Part shown: positions 29,846 through 40,990 of the stretch, piece by piece
Layout: every line of letters starts with the position of its first letter
Position numbering within the stretch: the first letter of the stretch is position 1
Source of the DNA: Panthera uncia
Taxonomy: Eukaryota; Chordata; Mammalia; Carnivora; Felidae
Assembly: GCF_023721935.1 (NCBI RefSeq)
Contig: NC_064818.1
Location: forward strand, 76,731,041-76,795,040
Direction: 5' to 3'
Length of the DNA stretch: 64,000 nt
The notes under the pieces: generated by a model
Database searches by the model: none
What the model was told of the DNA's origin: nothing
What the model saw: only the letters and a program-made list of their open reading frames with translations
Program-made: the position numbers and the translations under genes

Positions 29846-31624
29846 AGAGCCCTTATGGGCACCTGCCCCAACACCTGAGCTAGTCGGAACCCTGTGGCCA
29901 CAGGGCCACCCTCTCAGCTCTTTCCCGACCCTGGAGGCGGCCCCCAGGATTAGGCTGTTCTGTCCCCTAGGGCCAGCCCCAAACCCGGTAAGGGTGGGAG
30001 GATCCGAGGCTTCTGCACTTGCCTCTTCGGTGTCACAAGAGCTACTGGGCCGACTTATTTCCCAATGACCTCCCCACTTTCAGATTCAAAATGGCGCTCC
30101 CTGAATGGTCCTCCAACCCGGGAATAAAGATGCTGCCAAAGTCGGCAGGGGAGGGACATCCAGACCAGGTGCTGAGTTATCTTCCTCTGTCTCAGGGCAC
30201 AGACAGTCCTTGGCAGAACTGGGCAGCACATCTCAGAGCTTTTCTGGGTAAAGAGTAAAGGTTTCTTATCGGTCCTGCTCACCTCCAGAATCTCCAGGAT
30301 CATGCATTTTCCTGGGCTGGGTCGGGGACAGAGTGTAGTCTTTGCGGAGGCAGCGAGCTTGTCTTTCTCGCTCGCCACTTCCCCCAGTGGCACAAAACCA
30401 GTGCTCAGTCCATGTTTGTTGGCTGACAAAATGACCCGAAACTCTGCTCCCTCCATGAGGTGATGAGAAAGCAGTGTTGGTGGGGAGAAGTCCGCTCCCG
30501 CTGCCCACGCAGACAGTGAGGAAGAGGGCCTCTCTCCCTGTGTGGGGTGGCTGGTCACTCATGAGGCAGAGCTTCACCGTGGCCTGGAGACCCCACAAAG
30601 CCCCCATCTTCTTTGTTGGGATTTTCCTCCTGGCTCTGGCTACTGAAGGTCCATACCCCTTTTTCTAGGCATGGCCTGAGTCACAGGGACAGAGTCCCTG
30701 TCTATGTACTCATCAGCTTTCCGTGTACGCAGCTGATTTGAGAGTGGTGCCAGGGTCGTGTGGGTAGGCTTTCCACAATGCATTATCTTCACCCTCACCG
30801 TGGTCACAAGTATGACTCAAGAGCAGTGAAGACCATTGATTGGTGATACCATGGGTTCCTTGGCCACAGATAACACCCGTGTCAGGTCAGATTTGATCAG
30901 TCCCACAAGAGACGTTTGGAAGAACTGCTTTGGAGGCCCGTGAGGGAGAAGAACCATTGGACAGGAAGCATCCAGAAAGACTTCACGATACACTGGAGAA
31001 GAGCCTTGCGCCACAGGTGGGGCCCGGCAGGTGCAGAGGGAAGGAAGGACATTTCTGTGGAGGATTTAGCACGAGACCAGCATGTGTTCAGGGACCATCT
31101 GGTTGTGGTCTTGGGTGCCAAGATGTCGAGAGATATTGGCGTGACCATCTTGTTGTTGCAGTTCTCGGCCACGAAGCAGGCACAGAATGGATAACATACC
31201 GCATCACCGGGAATTGTGGCAAGTGAGGATGGAAAGAGGCCTGGGTGCAAATTGCAGGGGGCTTCAATGCCAGGGTCAGAAGTGGGCCTCTCCTAACTCC
31301 CGTTTGCGGGGGAAAAGTCCCTTGAGATTTCTGAACGTTTCCGATTTCTGATCAGCATTCCGTTTTATGGGGAATTGTCAAAAGTGGACATTCCATCCGT
31401 TTGGGTAACTTGGAAATTCTTTGTGGAGAGACCTTAGTTCAGATGACTCCACCTGGAGTGTTGGGCTTCATTAGGGTTTTCTCTTCAACAATTACTTCTT
31501 CAACATCTTGGAATTTGGGATGTGTCAAGACATGCCCTCCATCCCATGCCCCCCAGTGCGGGTCTGAGGTTAAGCAGGACTGTGAAGTTTCTTCTAAGGA
31601 ATGGAGTAGACCTGAGCTCGGCCA
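29846..31624. other. single-copy sequence, longest repeat-free stretch
   Basis: About 1.8 kb with no recognised repeat. Open frames of up to 167 codons (30055-30558, minus) have no domain I recognise and no clear splice context. It could hold an unrecognised exon or conserved element, but I cannot support one. Confidence 0.35.
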
Positions 31625-32045
31625 TTTTTTTTTCCTGTAAAGGGCAGATAGTAAATATATTAAGCTTTATGGGCCGCACAGTTCCTGTCGTAGCGACTTA
31701 ACTCTGCCATACCAGTGCAGAAGTCCAGGTGAAGGAGTGGATGTGGCTGTGTTCCAGTAACACCATAAAAATAGTAGGTGGTCTGGGGTGCCTGGGTGTC
31801 TTGGTAGGTTAAGCGCCTGACTCTTGATCGTGGCTCTGGTCATGATCTTATGGTTCATGAGTTCCAGCCCCGCATCCCCGCATCTCCGCTTGGGATTCTC
31901 CCTCTCTCCCTCTCTCTCTGCCCCTCCCCTGCTTGTGTGCACATGCTCTCTTTCTCTCTTTCTCAAAATACATAAATAAACTTTAAAAAAATAGTAGGTG
32001 GTCTGGATTTGGCCCTCGTGTCATAGCGTGCTGACCACTGGGGTA
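31625..32045 (+). mobile_element. hAT-Charlie-type MER element, split by a SINE
   Basis: TGTAAAGGGCAGATAGTAAA, TATTAAGCTTTATGGGCCGC, TTAACTCTGCCATACCAGTG, GGCTGTGTTCCAGTAACACC, then after the SINE GGTCTGGATTTGGCCCTCGT and GCTGACCACTGG. This is a common mammalian element ending in 'ggatttggcccgcgggccgtagtttgccgacccctg'. I do not give a MER number. A related copy lies at 37945. Confidence 0.8.
31787..31986 (+). mobile_element. CAN-SINE (felid type) with perfect 20-bp target duplication
   Basis: Short-body copy: GGTGCCTGGGTGTCTTGGTA head, CCCCGCATCCCCGCATCTCC (a short internal duplication in place of part of the mid-body), TGGGATTCTCCCTCTCTCCC, tail AAAATACATAAATAAACTTT. The flanks AAAAATAGTAGGTGGTCTGG at 31767-31786 and 31987-32006 are identical. 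Confidence 0.96.
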
Positions 32046-32399
32046 GACGGTGGAATGACTTGGGACGCCACCCTGTTTTCAGGCCACTGTGCTTCTCTTG
32101 TCTCTCGTGTGGGGCTGTCCCTGCAGAAGAAAGCCCGCTCTTGGTCTGGCTGCCCAGAGGCAGAGCCGGGACCGATTCTGGCTTCTTCCGTCACCAGATA
32201 TGGTATCGGACCTGGTGATGTCTATCTTGACGACCACGCAGACTGATTAAGGAGTGAAAGGTAAAGCTGAACCAGCCCAAGGCTGCTGGCTTTCAGGGCG
32301 CGTTTGAGGGGGCCCTGAGCTTCCAAACAATACCCGGCACCTCCCTGCTCCCACTTCTCATCATTTCACAAAGGGCCGCTTGCCAGAAATTCCTCCCAT
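32046..32399. other. single-copy sequence, nothing recognised
   Basis: No repeat or exon recognised. Confidence 0.4.
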
Positions 32400-32860
32400 G
32401 GCCACTGTTGACACTGCGGTCACTCTCCGGTGGCGAGTCCCCATCACCGATATAACAGACAGTTTAAAACACGCTTAGAAATGCTGTCAACCATCCTTTT
32501 GAGAAAAGCCTGCCAGGACCCGATTAAACGGGGCTTGTAGCTGAGCCACCCTTCCCTTGATGACACATAGTAAGTGGCAGGTAATCCGCGTCTTAATCTC
32601 CTTGCTGCCCCCCGAGGCTTACGGTAACCGATACCCCTGTGAATGCCACAGAGTCTGATTGAGTTACCTTGAAAGCCCAGAACTTCTTCCTGCTCCTTTC
32701 CTAATGGAATGTATTCAGATAAAGGCACCTTGAAGTTGGCCACAGTCTCCTGAGACGTTGCTCTGAAAGAAAAATTTGATTTCCCCTAAGTTGTGGCCGT
32801 AGCACTTTTTGATTTTTTTCCCTGAAGCATTTCACCAAATGCGGCCAAGGTGGCCGCTGG
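32400..32860. promoter_or_regulatory. candidate conserved noncoding element
   Basis: Repeat-free 460 bp, with AT-rich parts (GACCCGATTAAACGGGGC, CTGATTGAGTTACC, AAAAATTTGATTTCCCC). A minus-strand 99-codon open frame (32444-32743) overlaps it but resembles no family I know. Regulatory role is inferred. Confidence 0.25.
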
Positions 32861-33328
32861 ACAACTGTCTGCACACCGCCTGGGGGCGGGGCAGAGGGGG
32901 GAGCCCTAGTGGCGAGCTGGCTTCCCATTGCGGTTCCTGCCTTCGATTCCAGGGCCAGAGCAACCCTGACTCGTGGGGAATCCCACTAGCAAAATTCTGA
33001 CTTTTCCCACTGCGATTAAGACCTGCCCCATAGCTGTGCTCCTGCTGACACAAAGGGTTAATGGCCTGCTGGGACTGGAAAGCCTCTGAGCACACAGGGG
33101 CTGAGTGGCTTGATTCAGTCATTTGCAGGCTTTCCCTGCATCCTGGCCCCTCGAGCTGGGGACACGGAAGGCAGCCCGCTAGAGCAGAAGGAGCCCTGGT
33201 CTAGGTCCTTGCAATCCGGGCTTGGGTCTCCGACTGAGTCGCCAACTTGTTCTGTGGGAGACCCAGACCCCATGCCTTCTCTCGGCCCATCTGAAAACCG
33301 AGGAAGCTTGGTGGAAAATCAGTCAGGT
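32861..33328. other. single-copy sequence, nothing recognised
   Basis: GC-rich start (GCCTGGGGGCGGGGC), then ordinary sequence. Confidence 0.4.
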
Positions 33329-33519
33329 TTAGGGTTGCCAGATTTTGCAAATAAAAGTATCGGACACCGAGTTGAACCTGAATTTCAGAGAAGCAAAAAC
33401 TTACGTTTTAGGGTAAATATGCCCCATGTGACATCTGGGGCACACGTATGCTAAAAAGTTATCTGAGTCTCTGAAGTTCAAATTGAACTGGGCATGCTGC
33501 ATTTTATCTGTCCACCCTC
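33329..33519. mobile_element. palindromic MITE (MER-type foldback element)
   Basis: It begins AGGGTTGCCAGATTTTGCAA and ends GCATTTTATCTGTCCACCCT. The two halves are inverted copies: GAGTTGAACCTGAATTTCAG on the left mirrors CTGAAGTTCAAATTGAACTG on the right, centred near 33425. It belongs to a known class of ~180-bp foldback DNA transposons starting 'agggttgccagat'. Confidence 0.8.
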
Positions 33520-33689
33520 TTCCTGTGGCTTTCACCTCAGGTAGCTTCTGAAGCCACATTATGAGGTACGTGGTTTTGGTTTTGCCATCCAGTGGCTTTA
33601 GGTAGCCGTAAGCAAAGGGTAAGAGTGAAATGTCTAGATAATTCTGGAAAGGTACGCTCCACGATTTGTGCCCATGCCTAAACCCTGGT

Positions 33690-33960
33690 CTTTTGAAACA
33701 CCGGTTCATGACTGTGTCTTCTGGTGCCTAATTGAGTCCTTGGTACCAAATAGATGCTCGGTGAGTACTGGTTGCCTGCATCCATCGTCTCCCGTTGGCC
33801 ATACATTGCACCTTTGTGATCTTTGTTCACCCTTCGTGCTGTATACTTTCCAATCTAACAAGACGTCAGGTCTTTCCCGTACACATCCCATCCTTTCAAG
33901 GCCACTCTGCCTTTGCTCAGATGGTACTCTTCCTGGCACCCACGTCCCTCCCACAGAAGC
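33690..33960 (+). repeat. possible LINE2 pieces
   Basis: CTTGGTACCAAATAGATGCT then CGGTGAGTACTGG resembles an L2 terminus. CTGCCTTTGCTCAGATGGTA and TCTTCCTGGCACCCACGTCC after it resemble an upstream L2 part, so two pieces would be out of order. Confidence 0.35.
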
Positions 33961-33964
33961 AGTA

Positions 33965-34190
33965 TCACACAGGGAGCAAAACTGTAAACACTGAAGCCAG
34001 ACTGCTTGGGGTCGGGTCTCATGTCTACCATTGTGGATCTCTGCGTAGTGTTCTTTAGCCTTCTGTGCCTCAGTTTTATCATCTACGAGGTGGAGGTGAC
34101 AATAAATCCTAGTAAGGCTGCTTTGAGGACCAGATGAGCTAAGACACGTCTGGCATTTAGAAGACGAAGACAGCATGGCACATAATAAGG
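33965..34190 (+). repeat. MIR, nearly full length
   Basis: GAAGCCAGACTGCTTGGGGT, GCCTTCTGTGCCTCAGTTTT, ATCATCTACGAGGTGGAGGT, GCTTTGAGGACCAGATGAGC: sense MIR over about 200 bp. Confidence 0.85.
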
Positions 34191-34369
34191 TTCTCATTCT
34201 AGTCCATCTACAAATCCCTGATCCCAGCCATTCTACAAGGGCCACTTCAGATTGTCCTTCAAGGAGCCCTCCTTCTCGCAGGTGGGAGGAAGGCTCTCCC
34301 TTAGCCACAGTTCTTGACTATATCCTCCTACCCAGTGCTTGGGGGTAAAATAAAACGTGGTCATTTCTC

Positions 34370-34490
34370 TCCTCTCCTGTAGCTCATACATTCTTTGTGG
34401 GAAGGACTAACTCAGCCACACTCAGGTGTCTGCATGTGGCCTGGTACCCAGAGGAGACCCAAGACCTCTTTGTTGAATAAATGACATAAC
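34370..34490 (+). repeat. LINE2 3' end
   Basis: TGTAGCTCATACATTCTTTG, GTGGGAAGGACTAACTC, then TGGCCTGGTACCCAGAGGAG and TTTGTTGAATAAATGAC: sense L2 terminus. Confidence 0.65.
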
Positions 34491-35139
34491 GATCAGTTAG
34501 AACGCACGGTTGTTACAGAAAGAATTTCCTCGCAAGGTAGAGTATGGTATTGTTACCCTAGACAGTGTTTTTATGCGGTGCTCCCACCAAAGAGCTGAGA
34601 GAGACCTACGAAGGTGGGAAGGAAGATCCCATCTAGGGCCGACCCGGTCCATCACGAAGGGCCACAGCTTGGTGTGGTCCTTTCGTAGCTAAAGACCTGC
34701 AGAACCTTCCACTTCCCCATGTGTGAAAGGGGCAGAAGGATGCTTCCTCTTGGGGATGAGACGGAGAGGCCTCCAGTGCTGGAGAGGTAGTCAGTACTGA
34801 CTAGTGTTTAGTTACTGGGCTCAGCCGATATTGAGTCCAGGTCGCCCCCAAAGGGCCCTGTTTGTGTGCCTCCCTTGTCCACACAGACACAGGGGGCTGG
34901 GAGTGGAGAATCTGGCAAATTCTCTCTCCCGCTGAGCTTTTCCTGTGGCTCTGAGGCTGATATATGGTGTGCACGTTCCTTCCCCCCCCCCCCCCCAGCT
35001 ACTCAACCCAAGGATAAAGGTCATTCTGAGCTTCAGTGGTTTGAGCTAGTAAAGATTTTTATAAAAACTCACTGTCTTGATTTGTGTTCAAGTACTTTAA
35101 AGTTCACATATTTCTTATTTGAACTTTGCTGGCTGTAGT
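34491..35139. other. single-copy sequence with a 15-base C run
   Basis: The C run is at 34982-34996. No gene recognised. Confidence 0.4.
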
Positions 35140-35345
35140 CATTTCATCCACAATCAGCCTGGATTGGTTCTGCTTATTCAGAGCCCATCAATTACAGAGA
35201 ACCGGACTGGAGCGCACACCGGCCATTCGCTGGCTTCGCCCCAGGCTAGCCGATTTATCTGACATTTAATAAGGAGTTTTAGATTTTGCAGCTTATCAGG
35301 AGAGCACGGTGCGAGTGCGGGTGAGCCAGTGAATCCCAAATAAGT
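35140..35345. promoter_or_regulatory. candidate conserved noncoding element
   Basis: Repeat-free: CCACAATCAGCCTGGATTGG, CCCATCAATTACAGAG, GCTAGCCGATTTATCTGACA and TTTAATAAGGAGTTTTAG. Several homeodomain-like cores are spaced over 200 bp. Inference only. Confidence 0.3.
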
Positions 35346-35599
35346 GGGCTACTCAGGAGTCTCTTCCTTTTAACCCGTTCTTTGTCACGCAGCCCGCCTC
35401 TGTGTCAGGACCTTGCATTCCTCCTCCGCTTTGGTTGGGCTTGCTTGCTTCTCTTGAAATGATGTCTCGGTCAGTGTTTTGAAATCACTTCGATGTCGAG
35501 AGATTCGATGCGGGGAGAATTCCGAACCCGGCTTTGACGTAAACAGAGAAACCCTGGAATTGCAAACAAGGATCGGAAGCTTCGTCGCCCGATGAAAAC

Positions 35600-35780
35600 T
35601 CGAGTCAACAGATACCGACTGCGTGCCAGCCAGGGTGCTGGGCATGGGTGTGGTGGAGGTGAGGCCCCCGCCCTACGGGGCCACACTGCGTGTCGGGAGA
35701 GCGGGGCACTGATGTAAATAACTCAAGTCCCAGGCAACTGAGCGGATGCTCTGATAGGGGTGGAGACAGAGCGTAGTGGG
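35600..35780 (-). repeat. LINE2 3' end
   Basis: ACCGACTGCGTGCCAGCCAG, GGTGCTGGGCATGGGTGTGG, CCCCGCCCTACGGGGCCACA and CACTGATGTAAATAACTCAA follow antisense L2 with many CpG changes. Confidence 0.55.
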
Positions 35781-35899
35781 AGTGTTTCGTGACAGTATCT
35801 GGCAAGTTACGTCCTCGTTTGCAGATTCTATTTCCCCTGGTGGAAATGTGATGGGTGAACGCAGTAGAAGCACACTTTTTATTTTCGAGATTAAACATT

Positions 35900-36225
35900 C
35901 CCAGTGGCCATGTTGATCTATGAGAGACTTATTTGACTTCTGAAGATAAATGACTAATTGGTCTCTGTTTCCTTTCTGGCCCTATTGCATTTGCTGGGAA
36001 AGACAGAGCGATAGACGCGTCTTTCCCTTGGATTTTAGTTAGCAAGAGGCTGCCATCTATTGATACTTGACCCAATTACACACTGTTTTGAGGGACTGGA
36101 ACAGCAGGACTGCGGCCTGATGGGCTTTTATGGGCTTCACACCTGCCAACTCTGCAGATTAGGGTGGCAGGTTTTTAACAGGCTTTTGCTTTGACGTTAC
36201 ATTAAACTTGTTTTATTTTGCAGAC
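35900..36225. promoter_or_regulatory. candidate conserved noncoding element
   Basis: Repeat-free: TGACTAATTGGTCTCTG, ACCCAATTACACACTG, GGGCTTTTATGGGCTTC (HOX/CDX-like TTTTATGG) and CATTAAACTTG. Inferred from motif density. Confidence 0.25.
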
Positions 36226-36335
36226 CATCTCAAAATGCTTAGCGTAAGACTTATTAAAGGCTTAGTTTCCTGTTTCGCAGATAGAGAAACTGAGGTCTGC
36301 CGAGCTTTGGAGGACTTGCCGCCTGATGTCCCCCA
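36226..36335 (-). repeat. MIR fragment
   Basis: TTTCGCAGATAGAGAAACTG followed by AGGTCTGCCGAGC resembles antisense MIR (ttacagatgaggaaactgaggctcag). Confidence 0.45.
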
Positions 36336-36519
36336 GGACTGCACCCCAGCCGACTGTGCACCCCGTCCCTGGTGTCTCTGCCTTTTCCATCCGCAGAGGG
36401 GGTGTGCCTGGCAAGTTGAGTCTGGCCCGAGCTCACTGCCCTGGAAGCCAGGTCCCCTCACCGGCCCTGCAGAAATGTTTTCATTTCAGGGTTTGCCTTT
36501 TTCATAGCAGCGGCTCAAC

Positions 36520-36720
36520 CCCTTAGTCCTTTAGACAAAGTAACAACAATGACAATGATGATGATACGAATTGCACGAGCGGAGTTGTGATGGGAACAAG
36601 CTTTATAATTAAGATTATTTTCCTAAGGTGCCCCTGTATTTAGCAATAATATTATGGAAACAAGAATAAAGCTATCTGATTCTAATGAAGGGACAGTGGA
36701 AGGACAGCATGACTTTAAAA
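36520..36720. promoter_or_regulatory. candidate conserved noncoding element
   Basis: Repeat-free AT-rich block: AGCTTTATAATTAAGATTAT, TTAGCAATAATATTATGGAA and AAGCTATCTGATTCTAATGA. Likely enhancer-type sequence by composition. Confidence 0.3.
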
Positions 36721-37499
36721 AAGCACGTTATACAGAAACAAAGGGGTCTCCTCCCCCTCCCCCCTCCCCCCACCCCCAACAGCCCTCAAGTTTAAATCTA
36801 CTGCGTTCCGGCCAAAAATGAAATGCCTGTTCCCTGCTCGCCCCCGGATGCCAGGCCCATTGACAAAGGCCCACTTGTTCCTTGGGACACGTGCCTAGAT
36901 GCATTTTCAGAGAGAGGTTCTGAGGGCACCAGTCACCTGCAGCTGCCCTGAAGATGACACATGTCATGGGGCTGGGCCCCTCCCCCCATTCATGTGCTGT
37001 ACGTGGTGATTATTCTTGTTTCCTGCCGGAGAGTCAGCCTGGGATGAAACTCGCTGAGGTGGGGAGGGGGGCACTGGCACACTAGGTCGGGAGTCCCCAG
37101 GTGAGGGCAGGGATGGCCCTCACTGCTTGTGGTCAGCCCATCGTGGCAGCTCCTGTGCTCTGAATCGGGAGGGGCCTGGGGCCCAGGGTGGATGCACTGT
37201 AACGGAGGGAGAACACAGATCCACAGAGAGATGGCCTGTGCCTTGGTGAAGGTGGGCACGGCCCATGGGATCTGGGCATGCTCTCTCCCTCGAGTGAGCG
37301 AGTTTCAGGGCCTTCCGTGATGGCAAAGCTATAGCTGTGGGCATCTGCTGTCTCTGCCTCCCCGTCAGGCCCTGCCTGCCCACCCCCCATGACCCCCCCC
37401 CCCCCCCAGGGCCAAACTCTTGGCTCTTACACCTGCCGCCGCCCACCCTGGAGCCATGATCTGCCTGCACACTGAACAGAATTGCCTGTCTAGGCGTCC
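36721..37499. other. single-copy GC-rich sequence with C runs
   Basis: C-rich stretch at 36750-36780 and a 15-base C run at 37393-37407. No gene recognised. Confidence 0.4.
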
Positions 37500-37850
37500 G
37501 GCCCCTTCCGGTTCTGCCTTTGACGCCTGGTTCCCCCTATGCAGACACCCCCTTCTGTCCTCACGTGCGCCTGTGTGTTCACTGTCCGCTGTTTGTCCTT
37601 CGAGATCCGGCTTCTTCCAGAATCCTTTCCCGGCCACGGCTCCTCCTGATTGCCTGTGCCCAGGCTGCCAGACTCCTTCTTACAGGCTGTGCCTCCATTC
37701 CGTTGTGTAATCCCGTGATTGTGTGGCGGTGATCTCTTGCACAACACTGTGATCTCTTAGAGGACAAGGACTGTGGCCCCAGGGTGGGGCTGGAAGCCTG
37801 TGGGCAGGTTAGGTGTTCGGGCTCATTAAATGACTGACCGAATGGACAGG
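37500..37850 (+). repeat. LINE2 3' end
   Basis: GTCCTTCGAGATCCGGCTTC, AATCCTTTCCCGGCCACGGC, TCTTAGAGGACAAGGACTGT and GGGCTCATTAAATGACTGAC follow sense L2 (tcaaaacccagctcaggtgtcac...ccttccctgac...gagggcagggactgtg...caataaatg). Confidence 0.65.
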
Positions 37851-37944
37851 ATGCCGTGTGCACACCTTTAAGGGCCTTTTGGAGTGGAGACTATGCCAAG
37901 GCGGGACGTCTTGTATCTCAGGATTCCACATTTAATAGCTAAGG

Positions 37945-38150
37945 GCAGAGGTCAGAAACCTTTTCCTGGGGGGGTCAGATAGTAAATGGTTTGGGCTCTG
38001 CGGGCCACACTGTCTCTGCTGCAACTACTCAACCCTGACGTCGTAAGCTAGCGCAAAGGAGCGTGGTCGTGGTCCGATGAAACTTTATTTACAAACACAG
38101 GCGGAAAGTTGGATTTAGCCCACCAGCTGTAGTTTGCTGATCTTTGGCTG
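37945..38150 (+). mobile_element. hAT-Charlie-type MER element
   Basis: CAGAGGTCAGAAACCTTTTC, TCAGATAGTAAATGGTTTGG, GCTCTGCGGGCCACACTGTC, TGCTGCAACTACTCAACCCT, GATGAAACTTTATTTACAAA, CACAGGCGGAAAGTTGGATT, TAGCCCACCAGCTGTAGTTT and GCTGATCTTTGG: nearly complete element with matching ends, same family as 31625. Confidence 0.88.
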
Positions 38151-38554
38151 AGGGTTTGGAGTGGAATCATGTGCTCTTTTCATAGCTGGGTTTCCCTGCT
38201 GTCTGTTGGCCCTCTCTAGGGCCCGCCTGGGGCTCCAAGGCAGGGGTGATGAGTGGCTGACATCTGCTTACTCTCTCATTTCCTTTGAGCCATCAGAGTG
38301 AAGGTCTCAGGACTCTCTTCCAGCCCTCTGGCTAGCTTTCTCGGAGTTCTCTGCATTTTGTTGTCCAGACACCTGCCCCAGGTAATCATAAGGACCTGTC
38401 CCCACCAGAGCAAGAAGAAATAGGCTCCAGTTATCTGGGTCTCTCCCACTCACCTGCAAGGTAGGCTTCCTCTCCCCTTCCTCCAAGCCCAGTCCTGTGC
38501 CCCTTCCTGCATCGACCATGCAGAACAACGAGAACCCCAGCAGCGCCCTCTTCC
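38151..38554. other. single-copy sequence, nothing recognised
   Basis: No repeat or exon recognised. Confidence 0.4.
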
Positions 38555-39075
38555 TGCTATCTAAGCCTGCGCCACAAACCACTGCAAACTTGAAAACCGC
38601 AATAGCCCTGGTTTTTCTCACGGGCAGAGTACAGCCCTCCTCTGCTCTAGCTGGCCAAATCTGAGTGGCTTGAAGCCTGGGGACCGGAGTCCTACAAAGG
38701 CTTATTGACGCACCGTCTGGTGCCCAGGTCAGGAGGACTCAGTCCCCAGGAGGATAGGCAGCTGAGGCTCCGCGGTCACGTCTCTCTATCTCTTCCGGTG
38801 TCTCCACGGCACGTCTCCAGCATGGTGACTTTTGGGTCATGACATTTCTTCACGTGAGCCCAGCCCTGAGTGTCCTTCCCAAGGTGCATGTCCCAGAAGA
38901 GCCTGAAAGAAACCGTGTCGCCTTTTATGACCTAGCCTCAGAAGTCTTGCAGGACCACTTCTGGCCCATTCTATTCATTGAGGCAGTCACAAAGTTCCTC
39001 CCAGGTTGAAGGGAGGTGACCTAGGCTCCGTGTTACCATGGGAAAGGACAATGTGCCGTAAGAGCATGTGGGACC
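38555..39075 (+). mobile_element. probable MLT1-like LTR remnant (ERVL-MaLR)
   Basis: CCACAAACCACTGCAAACTT near the start matches 'caccacaaacttagtggctt'. The end CCTTTTATGACCTAGCCTCA, GAAGTCTTGCAGGACCACTT, CTATTCATTGAGGCAGTCAC and AAAGTTCCTCCCAGGTTGAA matches a remembered ancient LTR 3' part. The middle is decayed. Family assignment is tentative. Confidence 0.5.
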
Positions 39076-39109
39076 ATTTTTGGGAAAGAGAGTCCCCACA
39101 TCTCCACTT

Positions 39110-39190
39110 CCCGGGCCCTGCCGTGTGCCAGGCACTGCTCTTGCCACTTCGCTATTCACGTTATCTGCGCAGACGTATGATCGATACCCG
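39110..39190 (-). repeat. MIR fragment
   Basis: CCGTGTGCCAGGCACTGCTC then GCTATTCACGTTATCTGCGC matches antisense MIR 3' part (tatgtgccaggcactgttct...acatgtattaactca). Confidence 0.55.
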
Positions 39191-39869
39191 TGTATCTGTG
39201 ACGACATCTCACGAAGTCCTTCTTCGTTCCCCTGAGCCCTTACTACCTGCACGTAAACTTCGTTCTGAGTGTTTCCAGTTCTTGAGGCAGTTTCCCATCG
39301 TGTGGCACATACATGCTCGGGGAGTCCAAAGGACACGAGTCTCGGGGTCTCGGCTTCCTTCCGGGGCAGGCTGAGCTGTCCAAGGCGGAAAAAGCGGCGA
39401 TGGCGGCACTGGGATGTGACCCGTTGGCTGTTGGGTCACTGTGCCAGTGCCAAGCTGTGATCATGACTGGAGTCCACACGTTCCCCATCCTCCTGTGGTT
39501 CAGGTGCCCAGTGTTACTGTCAGGAGGTCACTGTCCGCAGGGACATCTGGAAGCACGGCACACAGTCCTCTTGTGAGGAGGGCCCCGCCTGCGTGGGGCC
39601 CTCGACACGGGCGGCCTGGGGGCTGCGGATACTGAGTTTGCCTCAGCTCATATTTAGGGTGCAAGATGGACAGAAGCTAACTTCAATTTCAATCTTATTT
39701 TTGGTATTTTTGTACTTCCTAAGAGTTCTTATTCCTCCCTACTTTCGTAATTATTATGGCTTTAGCGACCAGAAGCCTTGAAGGCCAGCAGAATTCAGGG
39801 GAGTTGTTATTTAACAATTAAAAACAAGAACAATTTTATGGGTTCCAGATGCACCTCGAAGACACCTTG
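39191..39869. other. single-copy sequence, nothing recognised
   Basis: 39640-39850 is AT-rich and repeat-free with AACAATTAAAAACAAG. No gene recognised. Confidence 0.4.
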
Positions 39870-39995
39870 CCAAGCCCTGCTTGGTTTTACAGATGAAGAA
39901 AGTGAGGCTCAAAGAAGGGCAGGGACTTCCCCAAGGTCACACAGGTGTTTGGCCAGGGCTTTGCCCGCTGTGCCTGTGTCTCCCATGAGGCCTCT
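39870..39995 (-). repeat. MIR
   Basis: GGTTTTACAGATGAAGAAAG, TGAGGCTCAAAGAAGGGCAG and TTCCCCAAGGTCACACAGGT: antisense MIR core, well preserved. Confidence 0.85.
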
Positions 39996-40711
39996 GTCTG
40001 CAGGGTGTGTTGGTCCCCACCTCTGAGGCAGCGCTTTCCTTTTGGCCCTGCGGCACGTTAGTCGGCTACAGCTCCAAACGTTTTCCAGAGTGTTCCAGCA
40101 CTTTCTGGACCACCAAGGACTCAGGTGGCAATTCCACACACTGGCCTGTGACTTCCCTTCGCCATTGTTCTCTGGTGACGGGGTGTGTGGCCGAGGCAGT
40201 GGTTCTGACCTTTGAGCACGGGGACTGCAGTTTTGGCTCCTGGATGCGGCCACAGCCCTGCCACAGTGCCTGCAACCCGGTAGCTGTGACGCCTGGTGTT
40301 TGACTGACTGGCTGAAGGAGGGAGGCCCCTCCCAGGCTGGCTCCCTCCCTTCTCATCTCTTCCTGGGTAGCCATTAGGCTTTGGCCGCAAGGCTTTCCCC
40401 CCGGTCGGGCTGACTGTGGGGCAAGCCTGCCCTACGAGGGATCCAGGATGCCCTGAATTCTGGTGGAAAGCACAAGATGTGATTTACCCGCCCCTGGTTC
40501 TTAGCGGCACGAATTCCTTCCCAGTTCATTCAATTTGGTGGTGGTAACGTGCAAACATAGGCTGCGTTCCGTCTGCCCTTATGGACAGTAGCTTTTTAAA
40601 TTCCAGGGCCCTGACAACCCCGGGAAGTTCCCGGAATCCTTCCTTTGAGTTTCTACCCTTTCTATTTCCCACTGGACCAACATTTCACAAAGCCGGCTCT
40701 CCTTTTTTTAA
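39996..40711. other. single-copy sequence, nothing recognised
   Basis: No repeat or exon recognised. Confidence 0.4.
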
Positions 40712-40850
40712 CTCGGTCTCTGCATTAGAATCGCGGGGACTGTTTTTTCAAATGCAGAGCCTTGGGCCCCCCCAGGATCAACCACCTCTGACTCTCCCGG
40801 GATGAAGCCCCGAAAATATTCACTTTAACAGGCTCCTCAGATGGTGTTTA
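40712..40850 (+). mobile_element. MER5A-like hAT-Charlie MITE
   Basis: CTCTGCATTAGAATCGCGGG, CAAATGCAGAGCCTTGGGCC, and TAACAGGCTCCTCAGATGGT follow MER5A (gcattagaatcacctggggagc...aatgcagagcctgggccccac...taacaagctcctcaggtga). Confidence 0.75.
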
Positions 40851-40894
40851 AGCACCTGCTGTTTGAGACTGTGCCCTTGAGGGAATCTGGGGGA

Positions 40895-40990
40895 GTTACT
40901 TTGTCTACAGCTGTATGCCCTGCGCAGGACCTGGCACGGAAGGGTGATTGTAAACTGTTTGTTGAATGGGTGAATGATTCCATATCCTTG
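40895..40990 (+). repeat. LINE2 3' end
   Basis: TGTATGCCCTGCGCAGGACC, TGGCACGGAAGGGTGATTGT, AACTGTTTGTTGAATGGGTG: sense L2 terminus. Confidence 0.65.

Noticed and set aside
30055..30558. Minus-strand 167-codon open frame in the longest repeat-free stretch
   Set aside because: No recognisable domain, and overlapping frames are open on both strands. Cannot be supported as an exon.
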